Positions 48,321 to 58,592 of a DNA stretch of 64,000 bases are shown piece after piece. The notes beneath the pieces are model-generated. The model did not search any database, was not told where the DNA came from, and was given only the letters and a program-made list of their open reading frames with translations. How positions within the stretch are numbered: the stretch's first letter is position 1; every line of letters starts with the position of its first letter. The position numbers and the translations under genes are program-made. Source of the DNA: Methylobacterium currus (GTDB lineage Bacteria > Pseudomonadota > Alphaproteobacteria > Rhizobiales > Beijerinckiaceae); contig NZ_CP028843.1 in the NCBI RefSeq assembly GCF_003058325.1, positions 270,501-334,500 of the forward strand, read 5' to 3'.

Positions 48321-48602
48321 ATGCCTGATTTCGCCTGGATGGCCTGGACCTGGCAGACCGCTCTGTTCTTCGCGGTCATCGCCGGCCTGCTCGCCGTGAT
48401 GACCGCGCTCGCCGTCTGGCGGCCCGAGACCGAGACGGTCGGGATCCTGCGGATCCCCACCACCCGCGGCGACCGGCTGTTCCTGACGCTGGTCGGCGCC
48501 GCCTTCATCAACCTTGCCTGGCTCGGCCTCGTCGGCCCGAGCCTCGAATGGGCGCTCGCGCTCTCGCTCGTTTACGGAGCGGTGATGTTCCGCTTCGCTT
48601 AG
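48321..48602 (+). CDS. glpU: small membrane protein GlpU (DUF2160)
   Basis: A 93-residue protein with two or three hydrophobic segments (TALFFAVIAGLLAVMTALAV; FLTLVGAAFINLAWLGLV; LALSLVYGAVMF). It matches DUF2160 by length, the RIPTTRGDRLF motif and its place between glpQ and the binding protein, as GlpU in rhizobial glp operons. Its precise role in the transporter is not established. Confidence 0.82.
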   Translation: MPDFAWMAWTWQTALFFAVIAGLLAVMTALAVWRPETETVGILRIPTTRGDRLFLTLVGAAFINLAWLGLVGPSLEWALALSLVYGAVMFRFA

Positions 48603-48675
48603 AGGACCCGCCGCTACGTCCGGTTCGAGCCGGCATCAGGCGGGTTTCGTCACCACCAGAGGGAGGATCACCACG

Positions 48676-50421
<1,746 letters not shown>

Positions 50422-50429
50422 CCTTGCGG

Positions 50430-50454
50430 GAGCCGGGGCACGCAGCCCCGGCTC
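50430..50454 (+). terminator. hairpin after glpV
   Basis: GAGCCGGGGC (50430-50439) and GCCCCGGCTC (50445-50454) form a perfect 10-bp stem with an ACGCA loop, nine bases after the glpV stop. The T-tract is weak (TCCTGT). It probably ends or attenuates the glp transporter transcript before glpK. Confidence 0.75.
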
Positions 50455-50574
50455 TCCTGTCCGCGATGATCAGGATATCGCCATGATGGCGGTGACCGCC
50501 GCGCTCGTCGCGAGGGAGGCTGTCATAGCCTACGACACGGCGGAACCACCCCCTTTGTGACGAGCGCCAGACCG

Positions 50575-52068
50575 ATGTCCTCCCTCATCCTCGCCATCGA
50601 CCAGGGCACCACCTCCTCGCGCGCCCTGTTGTTCCGCCCCGACACCTCGATCGCGGGCCTCGCCCAGGCCGAGTTCCCGCAGCATTTCCCGGCCTCGGGC
50701 TGGGTCGAGCACGAGCCGGAGGACCTCTGGCGCACCACCCTCGAGACCTGCCGGGCGGCGATGAAGCAGGCCGGGGCCACGGCGCGGGACGTGGCGGCGA
50801 TCGGCATCACCAACCAGCGCGAGACGACGCTGGTCTGGGACAAGCGCACCGGCGAGGCCGTGCACCGCGCCATCGTCTGGCAGGACCGGCGCTCGGCCGG
50901 GATCTGCGCCCGCCTCAAGGAGGCCGGCCACGAGCCCGCGGTGACGGCGAAGACCGGCCTCATCCTCGATCCCTACTTCTCCGGCACCAAGATCGCCTGG
51001 ATCCTCGACAACGTGCCGGGGGCCCGGGCCCGGGCGGAGGCCGGCGAGCTCGCCTTCGGCACCGTCGATTCCTATCTCCTCTGGCGCCTCACCGGCGGCC
51101 GGCTCCACGTCACCGACGCCACCAACGCCTCGCGCACCCTGCTCTTCGACATCCATCGCGGCGTCTGGGACGAGGAGATGATGGGGCTGCTGGGCGTGCC
51201 GGCCTCGATGCTGCCGGAGGTGCGCGATTCCTCGGGCGATTTCGGCGAGACCGACCCGGACCTGTTCGGCGCCGCGATCCCGATCCGGGGCGTCGCCGGC
51301 GACCAGCAGGCCGCGACCGTCGGCCAGGCCTGCTTCCGGGCCGGCATGGTCAAGTCGACCTACGGCACCGGCTGCTTCGCCCTCCTCAACACCGGCTCCC
51401 AGCCGGTCGCCTCGAAGAACAAGCTCCTCACCACCATCGCCTACCAGCTGAAGGGCCAGCGCACCTACGCGCTCGAGGGCTCGATCTTCGTCGCGGGCGC
51501 CGCGGTGCAGTGGCTGCGTGACGGGCTCGGGGTGATCGACTCGGCCGCCGAGACCGGGGCGCTCGCCGAGCGGGCCGACCCGGCGCAGGACGTCTACCTG
51601 GTGCCGGCCTTCGTGGGCCTCGGCGCCCCCCACTGGGAGCCCGATGCCCGCGGCGCCCTGTTCGGGCTGACCCGCGGCACCGGCCCGGCCGAGCTCGCCC
51701 GCGCAGCCCTCGAGAGCGTCTGCTTCCAGACCGCCGACCTGCTCGCGGCCATGCGGGCCGACTGGCCGGACGGCGACGGCAGCGCCACGGTGCTGCGGGT
51801 CGATGGCGGCATGGTCGCCTCGGACTGGACGATGCAGCGCCTCGCCGACCTCCTGGCCGCTCCCGTGGACCGGCCCGAGGTGAAGGAGACGACGGCGCTC
51901 GGCGCGGCCTATCTGGCGGGGCTCGCCTGCGGCCTCTACCCGGAGCCCGAGCACTTCGCTGACCATTGGCGCCTGGAGCGCCGCTTCGCCCCGGCGATGG
52001 AGCCGACCTTGCGCGAGCGCCGGCTGGCCGGCTGGCGCAAGGCGGTGAGCTGCCTGGTGGGGAAGTAG
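50575..52068 (+). CDS. glpK: glycerol kinase
   Basis: A 497-residue FGGY-family kinase that phosphorylates glycerol to glycerol-3-phosphate. Motifs include [15 protein letters not shown] (6-20), [23 protein letters not shown], the substrate site [16 protein letters not shown] and the ATP site [14 protein letters not shown]. The C-terminal FGGY signature region and [17 protein letters not shown] are present. It lies 153 bp after glpV beyond a hairpin, so it may have its own promoter. The open frame begins a few codons upstream, but the protein aligns from [11 protein letters not shown]. Confidence 0.93.
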   Translation: MSSLILAIDQGTTSSRALLFRPDTSIAGLAQAEFPQHFPASGWVEHEPEDLWRTTLETCRAAMKQAGATARDVAAIGITNQRETTLVWDKRTGEAVHRAIVWQDRRSAGICARLKEAGHEPAVTAKTGLILDPYFSGTKIAWILDNVPGARARAEAGELAFGTVDSYLLWRLTGGRLHVTDATNASRTLLFDIHRGVWDEEMMGLLGVPASMLPEVRDSSGDFGETDPDLFGAAIPIRGVAGDQQAATVGQACFRAGMVKSTYGTGCFALLNTGSQPVASKNKLLTTIAYQLKGQRTYALEGSIFVAGAAVQWLRDGLGVIDSAAETGALAERADPAQDVYLVPAFVGLGAPHWEPDARGALFGLTRGTGPAELARAALESVCFQTADLLAAMRADWPDGDGSATVLRVDGGMVASDWTMQRLADLLAAPVDRPEVKETTALGAAYLAGLACGLYPEPEHFADHWRLERRFAPAMEPTLRERRLAGWRKAVSCLVGK

Positions 52069-52079
52069 GGCGAAAGGGA

Positions 52080-52099
52080 AGGGGGCCTTTCGGCCCCCT
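52080..52099. terminator. bidirectional terminator between glpK and the convergent dehydrogenase
   Basis: AGGGGGCC and GGCCCCCT pair around TTTC, 12 bases after the glpK stop and eight bases from the end of the oppositely oriented gene. Adjacent A-rich (left) and weak T-containing (right) sequence would let it act in both directions. Confidence 0.7.
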
Positions 52100-52107
52100 G
52101 TCCGTTC

Positions 52108-52974
52108 CTACTTCTCCAACCGGGCGATCAGGCTCGACGTGTCCCAGCGCCCGCCGCCCATGCTCTGCACCTCGGCGTAGAACTGGTCGACGAGGGCGGT
52201 CACCGGCAGCTTGGCCTTGTTGCGGCGGGCCTCGGCGAGGACGATCGACAGGTCCTTGCGCATCCAGTCGACGGCGAAGCCGAAATCGAACTTGCCCTCG
52301 TTCATGGTCTTGCCGCGGTTCTCCATCTGCCAGGAGCCGGCCGCGCCCTTGGAGATCACGTCGAGCACCGCCTCGATGTCGAGCCCGGCCTGCTTGCCGA
52401 AATGCACCGCCTCCGACAGGCCCTGGACCAGGCCGGCGATGCAGATCTGGTTCATCATCTTGGCGAGCTGCCCGGCGCCGACCGGTCCGAGCAGCCGGCA
52501 GGCCCGGGCGTAAGACCCGATCACCGGCTCGACCCGGGCGAAGGTCTCGGGATCGCCGCCGCACATCACGGTGAGCACGCCGTTCTCGGCGCCGGCCTGA
52601 CCGCCGGAGACCGGGGCGTCGACGAAGCCGAAGCCGCCCTTCTCCGCGGCCGCCGAGAGTTCCCGCGCCACTTCCGCTGAGGCGGTGGTATGGTCGACGA
52701 AGACCGTTCCCTTGCCCATCGCCGCGAAGGCGCCGTCCGGGCCGGTCGTGACCTGGCGCAGGTCGTCGTCGTTGCCGACGCAGGCGAAGACGATCTCCTG
52801 GCCCTCGGCCGCCTCGCGGGGCGTCGCCGCGGCCTTGCCGCCATGGGCCTTCACCCAGGCATCGGCCTTGGCCTTGGTGCGGTTGTAGACCGTGACGTCA
52901 TGGCCCTTGGCGGCCAGGTGGCGGGCCATCGGCCCCCCCATCACGCCGAGACCCAGAAACGCGACCTTTGCCAT
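52108..52974 (-). CDS. beta-hydroxyacid dehydrogenase (3-hydroxyisobutyrate dehydrogenase family)
   Basis: A 288-residue NAD(P)-dependent enzyme of the 3-HIBADH / tartronate semialdehyde reductase family. The nucleotide motif GLGVMGGPMA is at 8-17, the substrate motif DAPVSGGQAGAENG at 119-132 and the catalytic lysine is Lys172 (GQLAKMMNQ). Members reduce 2-hydroxy-3-oxopropionate or related aldehydes; the exact substrate cannot be fixed by eye. It is convergent with glpK and not part of its operon. Confidence 0.85.
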   Translation of the reverse strand: MAKVAFLGLGVMGGPMARHLAAKGHDVTVYNRTKAKADAWVKAHGGKAAATPREAAEGQEIVFACVGNDDDLRQVTTGPDGAFAAMGKGTVFVDHTTASAEVARELSAAAEKGGFGFVDAPVSGGQAGAENGVLTVMCGGDPETFARVEPVIGSYARACRLLGPVGAGQLAKMMNQICIAGLVQGLSEAVHFGKQAGLDIEAVLDVISKGAAGSWQMENRGKTMNEGKFDFGFAVDWMRKDLSIVLAEARRNKAKLPVTALVDQFYAEVQSMGGGRWDTSSLIARLEK

Positions 52975-53064
52975 CCGTTCATCCTCCCACGCCGTTGTCC
53001 CGCGGCGGTCGGCCCCCGGTGTAGTGAGCCGGCCCCGCGCCCGTCAAACGGGCTTGCCGCCTTT

Positions 53065-53084
53065 CCCGAACGCTGTCGTTCGGG
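53065..53084. terminator. hairpin downstream of the amino acid binding protein gene
   Basis: CCCGAACG and CGTTCGGG form a perfect 8-bp stem with a CTGT loop, 10 bp beyond the stop of the leftward gene ending at 53095. No U-tract follows, so it is a likely but not certain terminator. Confidence 0.5.
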
Positions 53085-53094
53085 GAGGGGCGCG

Positions 53095-53877
53095 TCACTT
53101 CGTGTCGAACGGGATGTACTTCGCCCGGAGGCGGTCGTAGCGCCCGTCCGCGATGAGCGCGGCGAGCGCCCGCTCGAACGCGTCGCGCAACGCGGTGTCG
53201 CCCTTGCGCAGGCCGATGCCGAAGCCCTCGCCGAGCAGCGGCTCGCCTGCCGGCACGTCGCCGACGAGGCGGCAGCAGGCGTCGCCCTCCGGCCGCGCGA
53301 GGAAGGTGGAGAGGTCGAGCTTGTCGCCCAGCACCACGTCGACCCGGCCGGCCCGGAGATCGAGGGTCGCGTCGGCGAGGCTGTCGAAGGTGCGGATCTC
53401 GGCGCCCGGCACCCGCTGCTCCAGGAAGGCGACCTGCGGCCCATGCGCCGCCGCGCCGATCGTCCGGCCCCGCAGGGTCGCCGGGTTCGGATTCGGCAGC
53501 GAGGTGTCCCGCCGCGCCACGTAGGCGAAGGGGATCCGGAGATACGGCCGGGTGAAGGCGATGCGGGCGGCCCGCTTCGGGGTGATCGCCATCGCCGCCA
53601 TGATGGCGTCGTACTCGCCCGCCTCAAGGCCCTTGATGATGCCGTCCCACTGATGGAGCACGATCGTGCAGGTGAGCGTGGCCTCCGCGCACAGGGCCTG
53701 GGCCAGATCGACCTCGAACCCCGCCGGCTTGCCGTCCTCGACGTAGTTGAACGGCGGGTGCCCGCCCTCGGTGGCGATGCGCACGGGGGAGGGGAGAGGG
53801 GCGGGAGCCTGCTCGGCGAGGGCAGGCCTGGCGGCCAGCAGCGACAGGAGCAGGAGGCGGGAGAGCAGGCGGCTCAT
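53095..53877 (-). CDS. polar amino acid ABC transporter, substrate-binding protein
   Basis: A 260-residue periplasmic binding protein of the family 3 solute-binding type (lysine/arginine/ornithine or histidine binding). Signal peptide residues 1-21 (LLLLSLLAARPALA). Mature motifs are VRIATEGGHPPFNYVEDGKPAGFEVDLAQALC, DYAIMAAMAITPKRA-like and RGRTIGAAAHGPQVAFLE. No permease or ATPase gene is next to it, so it is an orphan component serving a transporter elsewhere. Two cysteines at GDACCRL may form a disulfide. Confidence 0.82.
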   Translation of the reverse strand: MSRLLSRLLLLSLLAARPALAEQAPAPLPSPVRIATEGGHPPFNYVEDGKPAGFEVDLAQALCAEATLTCTIVLHQWDGIIKGLEAGEYDAIMAAMAITPKRAARIAFTRPYLRIPFAYVARRDTSLPNPNPATLRGRTIGAAAHGPQVAFLEQRVPGAEIRTFDSLADATLDLRAGRVDVVLGDKLDLSTFLARPEGDACCRLVGDVPAGEPLLGEGFGIGLRKGDTALRDAFERALAALIADGRYDRLRAKYIPFDTK

Positions 53878-54021
53878 CCGGCGGTGGTCTCTCGTGGCAA
53901 GGGGCGGACCAGATGGGAGGACCGAACGGGGGCGGACCCTGCCACGGTCGCACCCGCCGGCGCAACTCGCACGTCGCGATCGCGCCCGAACCCGCCCGGC
54001 GTCGTTGACGTATCGTCAGGG

Positions 54022-54036
54022 TTAACCGGCCTTTAA
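54022..54036 (+). promoter_or_regulatory. CtrA-type site upstream of the MCP-PilZ gene
   Basis: TTAA, seven bases (CCGGCCT), TTAA is an exact match to the CtrA consensus TTAA-N7-TTAA. It ends only five bases before the first possible ATG of the chemoreceptor-like gene. If it is a promoter element, translation probably starts later, for example at the ATG at 54060 or beyond. Confidence 0.6.
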
Positions 54037-54041
54037 GCGCG

Positions 54042-55787
54042 ATGCGCTCTGATCCGGCCATGCGCCTGAGCTTCCGCCCGCCCCACCCACCCCGCGACCG
54101 CGCCGACGCGGTCGAGATCCTGCCGCCGCTGCCCGCCCTGGCGCCGGCGGCCGACGGGCCGGAGCGCGATGCGGGCCGGGCCGGGCGCGACGCCGTCGAC
54201 CGGGTCGAGGCGGAGCTGGTCCGGGCCGCCCGCGCCGTCGGGGTCGCCGCCCGGGACGGCTGCGCCGAAACCGCGGCCGCGGCCGCGGACGCCGCCGCCC
54301 TCGCCCGCGGCCTCGACACCCTGGGATGTCGGGCCGACGAGGCCGGCGCGCGCAGCCGTGCCCTCGGCGGCGCCGCCGGCACCCTCGCGGCGGATGCCGA
54401 CGGGCTCGCCGGCGTGCTGGTCCAGGCCGGCCGCCACCTCGAGCGCACCGACGCGCAGAGCCGCATGCTGGAGGCCGAGATGGCCGGCGCCGCGCAGGAG
54501 GCCGCCCGCGTCGTCGAGGCGGTGGCGACCCTGGCGCGGCAGGCCAACCGCTTGGCCCTCAACGCCACCGTCGAGGCGGCGCGGGCCGGCGCCGGCGGCG
54601 GGCCGCTCTGGCAGGCGGCGGAGGAATTCAAGCTCCTGTCGGCCGATGCCGCCCGGGCGGTGGAGGAGGTGCGGGCCCTGAGCCGCCGCCTCTCCGGCCC
54701 CGGGGCGGTGGCGATGGGCAGCGTCGCGACCTCGCTCGCCTGCCTGCGCCCGGCCGTCGCCACGGCCGGCGCGGCGGCCGGGGCCCAGGCGGCGTCCGCC
54801 CGGCACCTCTCCGATGCGGCGCAGGATCTCGCTCAATCCACCGACGATCTCGGCCGGGACGCAGCCCTGGCGATGGCCGCCGCCGACGAGGCGGCCCGGC
54901 GGATGGAAGCCGCGCAATCGGTCGGAGCCGGCGTCGCCGGTCTCGCCGGGGGGCTCGTCGGGCGCACGGTCGCGTCCTTGCGCCAGGCGGAGATCGGCGA
55001 CCGGCGGGTGCATGACCGCTACCCGGTCGACCTCGCGGTCCGGGTCGGGAATTGGGGCCTCGGGCGGGTGCTCGACCTGAGCCGGGGCGGCCTGCTCCTG
55101 ATCCCGCCGGAGGGGTGCGGCGGCGCCGTCGGCACCCGGCTCTCCCTCGACCTGCGCGGCATCGGCCGGATGCAGGCGCAGGTCGTCGGCGCGAGCCCGC
55201 GCGGCCTGCATTGCGCCCTCACGGATGCGGCGTCCGAGGCGCGGATGCGCGACGCCCTGGTGGCGATCGAGGAGGAGAACCGGCCGCTGATCGCGGCGGC
55301 GACGGGAGGAGCGGCTGCGGTCGCCACCGCGCTGGAGCAGGCTCTGGCCGCGGGCCGGCTCGCGCATCACGCCCTGTTCGACACCACCTACCGCCCCGTC
55401 GCAGGCATCGAGCCGCCGCATTACCTCACCGCCGCCGTCCCGGCCCTGGAGGATCTCCTGCCGCCGATCCTCGAGCCGCTGCTGCTGGCCGATGCGCGCG
55501 CCGCCTTTTGCTTCGCGGTCGACCGCAACGGCTACGCCCCGGTCCACAACCGCGCCCAGGCCCAGGCGCCGCGGGCCGGCGACCCGGCCTGGAACGCCCG
55601 CCATGCCCGCCAGCGCCGGCTCTACGACGACCGCATCGGGCTTGCCGCCGCCCGCTCGACCCGGGCCTTCCTGGTCCAGGCCTGCCCGCAGGACGAGGCC
55701 GGCCGCCAGCCCCTGCGCGAGGTCTCGAGCCCGATCCGTGTGCACGGCCGGCACTGGGGGGCGTTGCGGATGGGGTTTCGGATCTGA
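54042..55787 (+). CDS. soluble chemoreceptor-like protein with PilZ domain
   Basis: A 581-residue protein without signal peptide or membrane segment. Residues about 50-310 are a long helical MCP-like region with the remnant tip QANRLALNATVEAARAG (167-183), but the following conserved part is altered (GGGPLWQAAEEFKLLS). A PilZ domain follows at about 318-425 with RVHDR (322-326) and DLSRGG (345-350), the c-di-GMP-binding signatures. The C-terminus (about 440-581: FDTTYRP, FAVDRNGYAPVHN, DPAWNARHARQRRLYDD) matches a domain found at the ends of other proteobacterial MCPs. It may link c-di-GMP level to chemotaxis or surface behaviour. The start is uncertain because a CtrA-type site overlaps it. 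Confidence 0.75.
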   Translation: MRSDPAMRLSFRPPHPPRDRADAVEILPPLPALAPAADGPERDAGRAGRDAVDRVEAELVRAARAVGVAARDGCAETAAAAADAAALARGLDTLGCRADEAGARSRALGGAAGTLAADADGLAGVLVQAGRHLERTDAQSRMLEAEMAGAAQEAARVVEAVATLARQANRLALNATVEAARAGAGGGPLWQAAEEFKLLSADAARAVEEVRALSRRLSGPGAVAMGSVATSLACLRPAVATAGAAAGAQAASARHLSDAAQDLAQSTDDLGRDAALAMAAADEAARRMEAAQSVGAGVAGLAGGLVGRTVASLRQAEIGDRRVHDRYPVDLAVRVGNWGLGRVLDLSRGGLLLIPPEGCGGAVGTRLSLDLRGIGRMQAQVVGASPRGLHCALTDAASEARMRDALVAIEEENRPLIAAATGGAAAVATALEQALAAGRLAHHALFDTTYRPVAGIEPPHYLTAAVPALEDLLPPILEPLLLADARAAFCFAVDRNGYAPVHNRAQAQAPRAGDPAWNARHARQRRLYDDRIGLAAARSTRAFLVQACPQDEAGRQPLREVSSPIRVHGRHWGALRMGFRI

Positions 55788-55799
55788 GCGAGGAGGGCT

Positions 55800-56849
55800 T
55801 CAGCCCCCCGTCGTGCTCATGTGCCGAGGCACCGCCGGCTTCGCCGCACGAGCGATGACGAAGTCGTGGCCCTTCGGCTTGCGGCTGATCGCCTCCGCGA
55901 TCGCCTCGGCCACCACCGCGTCGTCGGGAGAGGCGCGGAGCGCCGCCCGCAGATCGGCGGCGTCCTCCTGGCCGAGGCACATGTAGAGCTGGCCGGTGCA
56001 GGTCAGGCGCACCCGGTTGCAGCTCTCGCAGAAATTGTGGGTGAGCGGCGTGATGAAGCCGAGCCGCCCGCCGGTCTCCTCAACCCGCACGTAGCGGGCG
56101 GGGCCGCCGGTCCGGTCGGGGAGCGGGGTGAGGGTGTAGCGTTCCGACAGGCGCTCGCGCACCACCGAGAGCGACAGGAACTGGTCGACCCGGTCGGGCT
56201 CGATGTCGCCGAGCGGCATCACCTCGATCAGCGTCATCTCCATGCCGAGCCCGTGGGCCCAGTCGAGCATGCCTAAGATCTCGTCCTCGTTGACGCCTTT
56301 CAGCGCCACGGCATTGATCTTGACCTTGAGCCCGGCCTCGCGGGCCGCCGCGATGCCGTCGAGCACGGTCGGCAGGTCGCCGCGCCGGGTGATCGCCCGG
56401 AATTTTTGCGGGTCGAGGGTATCGAGCGAGACGTTGATCCGGCGCATGCCGAGATCCGCCAGCTCGGCGGCGTGCTGGCGCAGGCGCGTGCCGTTGGTGG
56501 TGAGCGTCATCTCCTCCAGCGCCCCGGAGGCGAGATGGCGCGAGAGGTTGCGGAACAGCCGCATGATGTCCCGGCGCACCAGCGGCTCGCCGCCGGTGAT
56601 GCGCAGCTTGCGCACGCCGCGCTCCACGAAGACCGAGCAGACCCGGTCCAGCTCCTCCAGCGTGAGCAGGTCGCGCTTGGGCAGGAACGTCATGTCCTCG
56701 GACATGCAGTAGACGCAGCGCAGGTCGCAGCGATCGGTCACCGAGACCCGCAGGTAGGTGATCGCGCGCTGGAACGGATCGATCAGCGGCGCCGGCCGCG
56801 CCGGCACGGGCACGGCCGGCATCGGATCGTCGGTACGGGGACCCCACAT
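55800..56849 (-). CDS. moaA: GTP 3',8-cyclase MoaA
   Basis: A 349-residue radical SAM enzyme for the first step of molybdenum cofactor synthesis. The N-terminal SAM cluster is C41-x3-C45-x2-C48 ([10 protein letters not shown]). The C-terminal [4Fe-4S] ligands lie in [15 protein letters not shown], and the protein ends in the conserved Gly-Gly (STTGG). I chose the ATG at 56849, which gives normal length; an earlier start is possible. The cofactor made through this pathway is needed by the aldehyde oxidoreductase at 8.5-12.3 kb. Divergent from the DUF971 gene. Confidence 0.92.
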   Translation of the reverse strand: MWGPRTDDPMPAVPVPARPAPLIDPFQRAITYLRVSVTDRCDLRCVYCMSEDMTFLPKRDLLTLEELDRVCSVFVERGVRKLRITGGEPLVRRDIMRLFRNLSRHLASGALEEMTLTTNGTRLRQHAAELADLGMRRINVSLDTLDPQKFRAITRRGDLPTVLDGIAAAREAGLKVKINAVALKGVNEDEILGMLDWAHGLGMEMTLIEVMPLGDIEPDRVDQFLSLSVVRERLSERYTLTPLPDRTGGPARYVRVEETGGRLGFITPLTHNFCESCNRVRLTCTGQLYMCLGQEDAADLRAALRASPDDAVVAEAIAEAISRKPKGHDFVIARAAKPAVPRHMSTTGG

Positions 56850-56957
56850 GCGAACATTATCCTCGGGACGCGGCTCTGGCGGCCGGATGCCAGCCTGCAT
56901 ATGAGCGCTCACGGGATGACCGGCAAGTTGGCCGTGAGGCGCAGGGAGACGCAACCC

Positions 56958-57347
56958 ATGACGGAACAGGCGGCAGATCAGGCCGATTGGCCCACCGAGA
57001 TCCGGTTGGCGCGCGACAAGCGCACCCTCCACGTCGCCTTCGCGAGCGGCGCGGCCTATGCCCTGCCGGCGGAGTACCTGCGGGTCGAGAGCCCCTCGGC
57101 CGAGGTCCAGGGCCACGCGCCCTCCGAGCGGAAATGGCTTCCCGGCAAGCGCGAGGTCGAGATCCTGGCGGTGGCGCCCGTCGGCAACTACGCCGTCAAG
57201 CTCACCTTCGACGACATGCACGATACCGGGATCTACGCCTTCGACTTCCTGCGCCGCCTCGGCGAGGAGCAGGCGACGCGATTTTCCCGCTACGAGGAGG
57301 AGCTGGCCGCCCGGGGCTTGAGCCGGGAGCCGGCGCGGCGGCGCTGA
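56958..57347 (+). CDS. DUF971 domain protein
   Basis: A 129-residue protein of DUF971, the domain also found at the N-terminus of gamma-butyrobetaine hydroxylases. Motifs [39 protein letters not shown] and [27 protein letters not shown] are typical. Such proteins are often next to iron-sulfur or molybdenum cofactor genes; here it is divergent from moaA with 108 bp between. It may handle an iron-sulfur or metal-related step; no activity is proven. Confidence 0.8.
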   Translation: MTEQAADQADWPTEIRLARDKRTLHVAFASGAAYALPAEYLRVESPSAEVQGHAPSERKWLPGKREVEILAVAPVGNYAVKLTFDDMHDTGIYAFDFLRRLGEEQATRFSRYEEELAARGLSREPARRR

Positions 57348-58568
57348 TCAGCCCGCCGCCCGCACCGGCCGTGACGCCGCCGACAGGCCGAGCGCCGCGA
57401 CCGCCACCGCGAGCGGCGCGAACGACACCCACAGCACCACGTCCCAGCCGTAGCGGGCCAGCAGACCGCCGGAGGAGAACGAGCCCACCGCCATCGTGCC
57501 GAACACCACGAAGTCGTTGAGCGACTGGACCCGGGTCCGCTCCTCCGGCCGGTGGCATTCGAGCACCATCGCGGAGGCGCCGACGAAGCCGAAGTTCCAG
57601 CCGAGGCCGAGCAGGACCAGGAAGGCCCAGAAATGGGCGAGGTCCAGGCCCGACAGCCCGACGAAGGCCGCCGCCGCCGTGAGCGACAGCCCCGCCGCCA
57701 CGACGCGCGGCGCGCCGAACCGGGCGATCAGCCGCCCGGTGAAGAAGCTCGGCGCATACATGGCGATCACGTGCCACTGCAGGCCGAGATTGGCGTCGTC
57801 CTGCGTGAAGCCGCACAGATGCATCGCCAGCGGCGCGGCGGTCATCAGGAAGTTCATCAGGAGGTAGGACACCACCCCGCACAGGACGGCGGTGACGAAG
57901 CGGGGCTGGCGGGCGATCTCGCCCAGCGGGCGGCCGCCGGAGAGGTCGGCCTGCGTCGGCCCCGGCAGCCGCACGCCCATGAGCACGACGGCCGACAGGG
58001 CCGCCACCGCGGCCTGGGCCAAGAAGGTGGCGGCGAAGAGGTGCGCCGGCCACAAGCTCATGGTGTGGCTGACGAGCTGCGGGCCGATGATCCCGGCGAA
58101 GACACCGCCGGCCATGACGGCGGACAGCGCCCGTGGCCGGCGCTCCGGCGCGACGCAATCGGCGGCGGCGAAGCGGAACGACAGCACCACGGCGGCGTAG
58201 GCGCCGCCGAAGAAGGTCGCGGCGCAGAACAGCCAGAACGAGGACAGGACGACCGCGAGCGCCGCCAGGAGCCCGACGAGCACGCCGCATCCGGTGCCGG
58301 CCAGGAACGCCGTGCGGCGGCCGTAAGCCCGGGCGATGCGCCCGGCCGGCAGGGTGCAGGCGGCCATGCCGACGACGAAGATCGAGATCGGCAGGGTGGC
58401 GAGGGTGGGGCTCGGCGCCAGCTGGCTGCCGATGACGGCGCCGGTGGCGTAGACCACGACCGAGTTGGCGCCGGCCAGCGCCTGGGCGAGGGCGAGGCGC
58501 AGCACGTTGCCGGTACCGGTCTCGGCGCGAAGGGTGTCCTTGGGCAGGACGGCGGCGGGGTTCGACAT
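57348..58568 (-). CDS. MFS transporter
   Basis: A 406-residue major facilitator with about 12 hydrophobic segments. The loop 2-3 signature is GRIARAYGRRTAFLAG, and a second-half equivalent is GRLIARFGAPRVVAAG. Substrate unknown; the sequence resembles drug or metabolite exporters of the YnfM/NepI kind only in general form. It is directly convergent with the DUF971 gene (stop codons adjacent) and lies 24 bp beyond the TPR gene on the same strand, so the two may be co-transcribed. Confidence 0.82.
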   Translation of the reverse strand: MSNPAAVLPKDTLRAETGTGNVLRLALAQALAGANSVVVYATGAVIGSQLAPSPTLATLPISIFVVGMAACTLPAGRIARAYGRRTAFLAGTGCGVLVGLLAALAVVLSSFWLFCAATFFGGAYAAVVLSFRFAAADCVAPERRPRALSAVMAGGVFAGIIGPQLVSHTMSLWPAHLFAATFLAQAAVAALSAVVLMGVRLPGPTQADLSGGRPLGEIARQPRFVTAVLCGVVSYLLMNFLMTAAPLAMHLCGFTQDDANLGLQWHVIAMYAPSFFTGRLIARFGAPRVVAAGLSLTAAAAFVGLSGLDLAHFWAFLVLLGLGWNFGFVGASAMVLECHRPEERTRVQSLNDFVVFGTMAVGSFSSGGLLARYGWDVVLWVSFAPLAVAVAALGLSAASRPVRAAG

Positions 58569-58592
58569 CAGGGTCTCTTCGTGGGTGTCTCG

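Noticed and set aside
58408..58426. GCCAGCTGGC core similar to the parS palindrome
   Set aside because: The outer bases (GTT and AAC) required by the consensus are missing; it lies inside the MFS coding sequence and is probably chance.
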